From NCBI RefSeq assembly GCF_035762065.1, contig NZ_DASTPW010000038.1:1-64000 (forward strand): a stretch of 64,000 bases of DNA. Direction: 5' to 3'. The position numbers and the translations under genes were made by a program. Shown here in pieces: positions 59,326-64,000 of this stretch (positions within the stretch are counted from its first letter, which is position 1; each line of letters opens with the position of its first letter). The notes beneath the pieces were generated by a model. That model saw nothing but the letters and a program-made list of their open reading frames with translations. It was not told the origin of the DNA and ran no database searches. The DNA comes from Methylibium sp035762065 (GTDB lineage Bacteria; Pseudomonadota; Gammaproteobacteria; Burkholderiales; Burkholderiaceae_C).

Positions 59326-61344
59326 ATGGCCACGTCGCTCGACCTCGCCCTGCTCTACCTCGTCGCCGCGGTCGCGAGCGTCGCGGCGTGCCGCCAGCTC
59401 AAGCTGCCGCCGATGCTCGGCTACCTGGCCGCCGGCGTGCTCATCGGGCCGAACGCGCTGGGGCTTTCGGGCGACGCGGGCGGCGTCGAGTACCTCGCCG
59501 AGTTCGGCGTCGTGTTCCTGATGTTCGTCATCGGGCTCGAGTTCAACCTGCCGAAGCTGCGCAGCATGCGCACGCTGGTGTTCGGGCTCGGGCTGTCGCA
59601 GGTGTCGCTGACCATCCTTGCGGCGGTCGGCGGCAACGCGCTGCTCGCCTGGGGACTGGCGCTCGCGGGCCGCGGCTGGGGGCTCGGCTGGGAGAACGCG
59701 ATCGCGCTCGGCGCCGCGCTCGCGATGAGCAGCACCGCGATCGTTGTCAAGCTGATGGCCGAGCGGCTCGAGCTGGAAAGCGAGCACGGCCGCCGGGTGA
59801 TGGGCGTGCTGCTGTTCCAGGACCTCGCCGTCGTGCCGCTGCTGGTGCTGATCCCCGCGCTCGGCCGCAATGCCGATCTCGATGCAGACGGCATGACCCG
59901 CGTGCTCGGCCTCGCGGCGCTGAAGGCGGCGGCGCTGCTGACGCTGCTGCTGGTCGGCGGCCAGTGGGTGATGCGACGGTGGCTCACCTTCGTCGCCCGC
60001 GGGAAGAGCGAGGAGCTGTTCGTGCTGAACCTGCTGCTCGTCACGCTGGGCCTTGCGTGGATGACCGAGCACGCCGGCCTGTCGCTCGCGCTCGGCGCCT
60101 TCGTCGCCGGCATGCTGATCGCCGAGACCGAGTTCAAGCACCAGGTCGAGACCGACATCCGGCCCTTCCACGACGTGCTGCTCGGGCTGTTCTTCATCAC
60201 GATCGGCATGAAGCTCGACCTGCGTGCCGTCGTCGAGCAATGGGCGCTGGTGGCGGTGCTGTCGCTGCTGCCGGTGCTGTTCAAGTTCGGCCTGGTCACC
60301 GCGCTCGCGCGGGTCTTCGGCGCGAGCGCGGGCGTCGCGCTGCGCACCGGGCTCTACCTTGCGCAGGCGGGCGAGTTCGGCTTCGTGCTGCTCACGCTCG
60401 CTTCCGACAACGGCCTGCTGCCGGCGCGGCTGGCGCAGCCGGTGCTCGCATCGATGGTGATCTCGATGCTGGCCACGCCGTTCATCGTGATGGCGAGCAA
60501 CCGCATCGTGATGAAGCTCGCGGCGAGCGACTGGCTGATGCAGTCGGTCGCGCTGACCACCATCGCCAAGCGCGCGATCCATGCCGAGGCGCACGTGATC
60601 ATCTGCGGCTACGGTCGCAGCGGCCAGAACCTCGCGCGCATGCTCGACCAGGAGCGCATCCCGTACATGGCGCTCGACCTCGACCCCGACCGCGTGCGCC
60701 AGGCCGCCGCGGCCGGCCAGAGCGTCGTCTTCGGCGACGCGGCGCGGCTGCAGAGCCTGATGGCCGCGGGCCTGGCGCGCGCCACCGCGGTGGTCGTCAG
60801 CTACCAGGACACCCCGTCGGCGCTGCGCATCCTCAGCCTCGTGCGCGAGCACGCGCCCACCGTGCCGGTGATCGTGCGCACGCTCGACGACACCGACCTC
60901 GAAGCGCTGCAGGCCGCCGGCGCGACCGAGGTCGTGCCGGAAGCCATCGAAGGCTCGCTGATGATGGCGAGCCATGTGCTCGCGCTGGTCGGGGTGCCGG
61001 TGCGCCGCGTGATCCGCATCGTGCAGGACCAGCGCGACGCGCGCTACGGCCTGCTGCGCGGCTGGTTCCACGGCGCGGACGACGACACCGTCGAAGAGCA
61101 GCACCAGGTGCGCCTGCAAAGCGTCACGCTGGCCGAAAGCAGTGCCTGCCTCGGCCGGCCGCTCGACCGGCACGGCCTGAAGAAGCTCGATGTCGAGGTG
61201 GCCGGCGTGCGGCGTGCCGGCGGCCACGCCGGCACGGTGGCCGCGGCCAACAACGATGCGCTGCTCGTCGCCGGCGACACGCTGGTGCTGACCGGCAAGC
61301 CGGATGCGCTCGCGCGCGCCGAAGCCTGGCTGTTGAAGGGCTGA
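59326..61344 (+). CDS. CPA2 family monovalent cation:proton antiporter (KefB/KefC-like)
   Basis: A 672-residue membrane transporter with a Na/H-exchanger domain of about 12 helices (1-395). Landmarks are LPPMLGYLAAGVLIGPNALG, EFGVVFLMFVIGLEFNLPKL and QDLAVVPLLVLIPALG. A cytosolic TrkA-N (RCK) domain starts at about 424 (VIICGYGRSGQNLARMLDQ), and a TrkA-C domain lies at about 600-672. This is the Kef layout, glutathione-gated potassium efflux in E. coli. The Kef gating residues were not verified, so the ion could be K+ or Na+. ATG 59326 starts the first helix. Confidence 0.92.
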   Translation: MATSLDLALLYLVAAVASVAACRQLKLPPMLGYLAAGVLIGPNALGLSGDAGGVEYLAEFGVVFLMFVIGLEFNLPKLRSMRTLVFGLGLSQVSLTILAAVGGNALLAWGLALAGRGWGLGWENAIALGAALAMSSTAIVVKLMAERLELESEHGRRVMGVLLFQDLAVVPLLVLIPALGRNADLDADGMTRVLGLAALKAAALLTLLLVGGQWVMRRWLTFVARGKSEELFVLNLLLVTLGLAWMTEHAGLSLALGAFVAGMLIAETEFKHQVETDIRPFHDVLLGLFFITIGMKLDLRAVVEQWALVAVLSLLPVLFKFGLVTALARVFGASAGVALRTGLYLAQAGEFGFVLLTLASDNGLLPARLAQPVLASMVISMLATPFIVMASNRIVMKLAASDWLMQSVALTTIAKRAIHAEAHVIICGYGRSGQNLARMLDQERIPYMALDLDPDRVRQAAAAGQSVVFGDAARLQSLMAAGLARATAVVVSYQDTPSALRILSLVREHAPTVPVIVRTLDDTDLEALQAAGATEVVPEAIEGSLMMASHVLALVGVPVRRVIRIVQDQRDARYGLLRGWFHGADDDTVEEQHQVRLQSVTLAESSACLGRPLDRHGLKKLDVEVAGVRRAGGHAGTVAAANNDALLVAGDTLVLTGKPDALARAEAWLLKG

Positions 61345-61418
61345 CCGACACAGCCGACGCCGCAGGACGACACTCGCCCACCGAACTGCGCACTTGCCTT
61401 CCGACACAGGAGTTCCCG

Positions 61419-62045
61419 ATGTCCGATCACGCGACGACCACGCGGCGAAGCTGGCTCGGCGGCACGCTGGCCCTCACCGCCTCATGGCTGGCGCTCGGCC
61501 TGCCGGGTGCGGCGCGCGCCGCCGCGCTGCCTCGCCCCGTCGTCGAGGCGCTGCGCCGCGGCTCGGTGGTGGCCGCCTTTCGCCACGCGCAGGCGCCCGG
61601 CACCTTCGATCCGCCGGGCTTCCGGCTCGGCGAGTGCGCGACGCAGCGCAACCTCAGCGAGGAAGGCCGCGAGCAGGCGCGCCGGCTCGGCGCGCGGTTC
61701 CGCGAGCAGCGGCTGGCGCCGGCGCGGGTGCGTGCCAGCCCGTGGTGCCGATGCGTCGACACCGCCGAGCTGGCCTTCGGCGCGGACACGCCGGCGCGTC
61801 TCGAGATCGAAGCCTGGGACGCGCTCGCCTCGACGCAGCAGGACCGCTCGAACGCCGCGGCGCAGGTCGAGGCGATGCGGCGCGCCCTGGCGGCGGTCGC
61901 GCCCGGCCGCTTCGAGGTCTGGGTCAGCCATCAATCGACGCTCGGCCAGCTGGTCGGCGAGAGCACGGCTTCGGCCGAAGGCCTGCTGCTGCGCGCCGGG
62001 CCCGACGGTGCGCCGCGGGTCGTCGCGCGACTGCCGCCGCCCTGA
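61419..62045 (+). CDS. Exported histidine phosphatase family protein
   Basis: A 208-residue protein of the histidine phosphatase (phosphoglycerate-mutase-like) superfamily. The N-terminus has a Tat-like signal (TTRRSWLGG, hydrophobic core, ending GAARA at about 34). The phospho-accepting His is His56 in AFRHAQAPG, where the usual RHG is RHA. SPWCRCVDTAELAFG and the second catalytic His in VSHQSTLGQLVGE complete the site. The substrate is unknown; periplasmic members act on sugar or lipid A phosphates. A Shine-Dalgarno (AGGAG) precedes ATG 61419. Confidence 0.88.
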   Translation: MSDHATTTRRSWLGGTLALTASWLALGLPGAARAAALPRPVVEALRRGSVVAAFRHAQAPGTFDPPGFRLGECATQRNLSEEGREQARRLGARFREQRLAPARVRASPWCRCVDTAELAFGADTPARLEIEAWDALASTQQDRSNAAAQVEAMRRALAAVAPGRFEVWVSHQSTLGQLVGESTASAEGLLLRAGPDGAPRVVARLPPP

Positions 62046-62069
62046 GCGCTGCCGCACGAGGACGCCGCG

Positions 62070-62609
62070 ATGGACGAACGCCAGCTGATCCGAAACGCCA
62101 TCCGCACCGTGCCCGACTGGCCCGCGCCAGGCGTGCAGTTCCGCGACATCACGCCGCTGCTCGCGAACCCGAAGATGTTCCGCGTGCTGATCGACCAGTT
62201 CGTGCACCGCTACTTCGATGCGCGCCCCGACGTCGTCGCCGGCATCGACGCGCGCGGCTTCATCATCGGCTCGGTGCTCGCCTACGAGCTGAACCTCGGC
62301 TTCGTGCCGATCCGCAAGAAAGGCAAGCTGCCCTTCAGCACGGTCGAGGAAAGCTACGAGCTCGAGTACGGCTCGGCGACCGTCGAGATTCACACCGACG
62401 CGGTGAAGCCCGGCGACGCGGTGCTGCTGATCGACGACCTGATCGCCACCGGCGGCACGATGCTCGCCGGCAAGCGGCTGCTGGAGAAGCTGGGCGCGCG
62501 GGTGATCGAGGGCGCGGCGATCGTCGAGCTGCCCGAACTCGGCGGCGCGCCGCTGCTGCGCGCCGCGGGGCTGGAGCTGTTCACCCTCGTGAGCTTCGAG
62601 GGCCACTGA
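62070..62609 (+). CDS. apt: Adenine phosphoribosyltransferase
   Basis: A purine salvage enzyme of 179 aa making AMP from adenine and PRPP. WPAPGVQFRDITPLLANPKM, GIDARGFIIGSVLAYELNLG, IRKKGKLPF and the PRPP loop VLLIDDLIATGGTML (118-132) are all canonical. Length is standard. It lies 24 bp after the histidine phosphatase gene and may be cotranscribed. Confidence 0.96.
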   Translation: MDERQLIRNAIRTVPDWPAPGVQFRDITPLLANPKMFRVLIDQFVHRYFDARPDVVAGIDARGFIIGSVLAYELNLGFVPIRKKGKLPFSTVEESYELEYGSATVEIHTDAVKPGDAVLLIDDLIATGGTMLAGKRLLEKLGARVIEGAAIVELPELGGAPLLRAAGLELFTLVSFEGH

Positions 62610-62631
62610 AGGCGACGCGCGGCGGCGCCGC

Positions 62632-63099
62632 TCAAGTCATCGGGATCTGGCGCTGCATGTTGGCGCGCATGCGCTGCGCCATCACCGTGCCGGCGGCGCG
62701 CAAGACCTCGAGGGCGATCATCGGCACGCGTTGACAGAGCTCCTCGAAGCGCGGCAGCCGCAGCGCCCACACCACGCTGGGCGTCATCGCCTCGACCGAG
62801 GCGGTGCGCTCGCCGTCGGCGAACAGGCCGAGCTCGCCGCACATCGCGCCGGGGCGCAGGATCGCGATCTTGTTGCTGCCCGGCGGGCCGCCGGTCGCGT
62901 AGACCTGCAGGCTGCCCTGGCCGAGGAAGTAGACGGTGCGGTCCATCTCGCCCTGCTTGAGCAGCAGGTCGTTCGCGCGCACCTCGTGGCGCGTGAGGAA
63001 CTGCAGGAAGGTGCGCCACTGCGCGACGTCGAGCCGCGGCCGGAAAGCGTCTTCGGCGTTCAGCGACAGGATCACCTGCTGGAGTTCGTCGTGGGTCAT
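62632..63099 (-). CDS. Cyclic-nucleotide-binding domain protein
   Basis: A 155-residue cytosolic protein consisting of one cNMP-binding domain (about 25-140). The strand KIAILRPGAMCGELGLFADG with GERTASVEAM forms the phosphate-binding cassette (Gly-Glu and Arg-Thr-Ala present). There is no DNA-binding domain, so it is a stand-alone sensor or a partner of another protein, like the one between pilT and pilU. The short C-terminal helix is Met/Arg-rich. ATG 63099 begins the conserved region; GATAAT at 63158-63163 (minus strand) is a candidate -10. An upstream in-frame ATG exists but would add unconserved sequence. Confidence 0.82.
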   Translation of the reverse strand: MTHDELQQVILSLNAEDAFRPRLDVAQWRTFLQFLTRHEVRANDLLLKQGEMDRTVYFLGQGSLQVYATGGPPGSNKIAILRPGAMCGELGLFADGERTASVEAMTPSVVWALRLPRFEELCQRVPMIALEVLRAAGTVMAQRMRANMQRQIPMT

Positions 63100-63256
63100 G
63101 GTGTTGCTCTCGGTGCGCGAGGGGCCGGCGGCGGCGGGACGAACGAAGGGCCGACCCATTATCGGCAGCAGCCCTCGACCCCTTGAGCCCGGAGGTCGGC
63201 GCCACCGGCGCCGCTCGCACGTGATGCGCGTCACCGCCTGCGGCAGCGCGTGGCCC

Positions 63257-64000
63257 TCACTTGCCGATGCAGAAGCGCCCGAAGATCAGGCCGAGCAGAT
63301 CGTCGGGCGCGACGCGGCCGGTGATCGCGCCGAGCGCGTCGTGCGCGGCGCGCAGGTCTTCGGCGAGCAACTCGAGCGGCACCTGGCCCCCAGCGAGCAT
63401 CGCGCGCGCCGACGCGATGTGCGCCGCGCTGCGGCGCAGCGCTTCGAGGTGGCGGCCGCGGGCGACGAAGACGTCCTCGGCGCCGGGCTGCCAGCCGGCC
63501 TGCTCCAGCAGGCGCCGGCGCAGCGCGTCGAGGCCGCGGCCGTCCTTCGCGCTGATGCGCAGCGCCTCGGCCGCGGGCCCGGCACCGCGGCCCAGGTCGA
63601 GCTTGTTGAACACGTCGATCACCGCCGCACCCGCGGGCAAGCTCGCGGCGATCGCGCGCTCGGCGGCGTCGTAGCCGGGCTCGCCCACGCGCGACAGGTC
63701 GTGCACGAACAGCACCGCGTCACTCTCGGCGATCGCGGCCCAGCTGCGCGCGATGCCTTCGCGCTCGACGTCGTCGCCGGCCTGCGTGTCGGCGCGCAGG
63801 CCGGCGGTGTCGATCACGTGCAGCGGCACGCCGTCGATCTGCAGGCTCTGGGCGATGCGGTCGCGCGTGGTGCCGGGGATCGGCGTGACGATCGCCAGCT
63901 CGGCGCCGGCCAGCGCATTGAGCAGCGAGCTCTTGCCGACGTTCGGCTGGCCGGCGAGCACGATCTTCAGGCCCTCGCGCAACAGCGCGCCCTGCTTCGC
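63257..64000 (-). CDS. mnmE: tRNA modification GTPase MnmE (C-terminal part, truncated by window edge)
   Basis: The last about 248 residues of MnmE, the GTPase partner of MnmG in wobble-uridine modification. The G domain is complete: P-loop GQPNVGKSSLLNAL, switch PIPGTTRD, G3 DTAG, NKLD (G4) and a SAKDG-like G5. The C-terminal helical domain ends with IFGRFCIGK, containing the invariant FCIGK whose Cys is needed for tRNA modification. The frame is open to the right edge, so the N-terminal folate-binding domain lies outside. Confidence 0.96.
   Translation of the reverse strand, partial: AKQGALLREGLKIVLAGQPNVGKSSLLNALAGAELAIVTPIPGTTRDRIAQSLQIDGVPLHVIDTAGLRADTQAGDDVEREGIARSWAAIAESDAVLFVHDLSRVGEPGYDAAERAIAASLPAGAAVIDVFNKLDLGRGAGPAAEALRISAKDGRGLDALRRRLLEQAGWQPGAEDVFVARGRHLEALRRSAAHIASARAMLAGGQVPLELLAEDLRAAHDALGAITGRVAPDDLLGLIFGRFCIGK

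Overview
The window is very GC-rich, densely packed bacterial chromosome. Gene content and order point to a betaproteobacterium of the order Burkholderiales, probably near the Rubrivivax/Leptothrix/Ideonella group. The grounds are mnmG-rsmG-parA...parB with parS sites, yggS divergent from pilT-pilU, rsmI/yraN/diaA/BON lipoprotein, kdsD-kdsC-lptC, and a livGFKHM cluster. No rRNA, tRNA, CRISPR array, prophage or insertion sequence was found. Genus-level placement is inference.

Layout. 0.2-5 kb: an orphan hybrid histidine kinase, an Old Yellow Enzyme and an HDOD protein. 5.1-9.9 kb: a five-gene branched-chain amino acid type ABC importer. 10-14.3 kb: a secreted HEXXH metalloprotease-like lipoprotein, a small exported protein, and a paralogue of the first that has lost all its zinc ligands. 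14.3-17.9 kb: yggS, then pilT, a cyclic-nucleotide-binding protein and pilU (twitching motility). 18-23.1 kb: a beta-hydroxyacid dehydrogenase, BON lipoprotein, diaA, yraN, rsmI and tldD. 23.2-24.5 kb: an aromatic-rich leader peptide and attenuator in front of DAHP synthase. 24.5-27 kb: DUF488, a cobalamin adenosyltransferase and an FAD-linked oxidase. 27-32 kb: the spoVR-yeaH-prkA stress operon with a sigma-54-like promoter. 32.3-38.9 kb: the parB...parA-rsmG-mnmG partition region, with two parS sites and two unrelated genes between parA and parB. 39-42.4 kb: a cysteine-cluster protein, an SDR and otsBA trehalose synthesis.

42.4-47.6 kb is the most interesting region. It holds a C39-peptidase ABC exporter, an HlyD-type adaptor, a 49-codon gene for a double-glycine-type precursor ending in a predicted nine-residue peptide (ATRAPGNGW), and a LuxR-family regulator whose predicted ligand pocket departs from the AHL-binding pattern. 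A lux-box-like 16-mer (consensus CTGNAAnnnnTTACAG) lies upstream of both the peptide gene and luxR. Together these look like a self-contained, peptide-based cell-signalling cassette in a Gram-negative bacterium. I know of no described equivalent, but novelty cannot be tested here.

47.6-64 kb: a NatAB-type ABC exporter with a secreted alpha/beta hydrolase, a TSUP permease, a GMC oxidoreductase, MarC and a BtuF-like protein, then a glycine-rich RRM protein with a structured 5' leader. After these come an SDR, lptC, kdsC and kdsD (LPS/Kdo), a Kef-type antiporter, a Tat-exported histidine phosphatase, apt, a cyclic-nucleotide-binding protein and the 3' part of mnmE, which runs off the window.

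Throughout, genes are coupled by ATGA/TGATG overlaps. Several starts lie 6-7 nt after a -10-like hexamer (TAGAAT, TATGAT, TACATT), which suggests leaderless transcripts.
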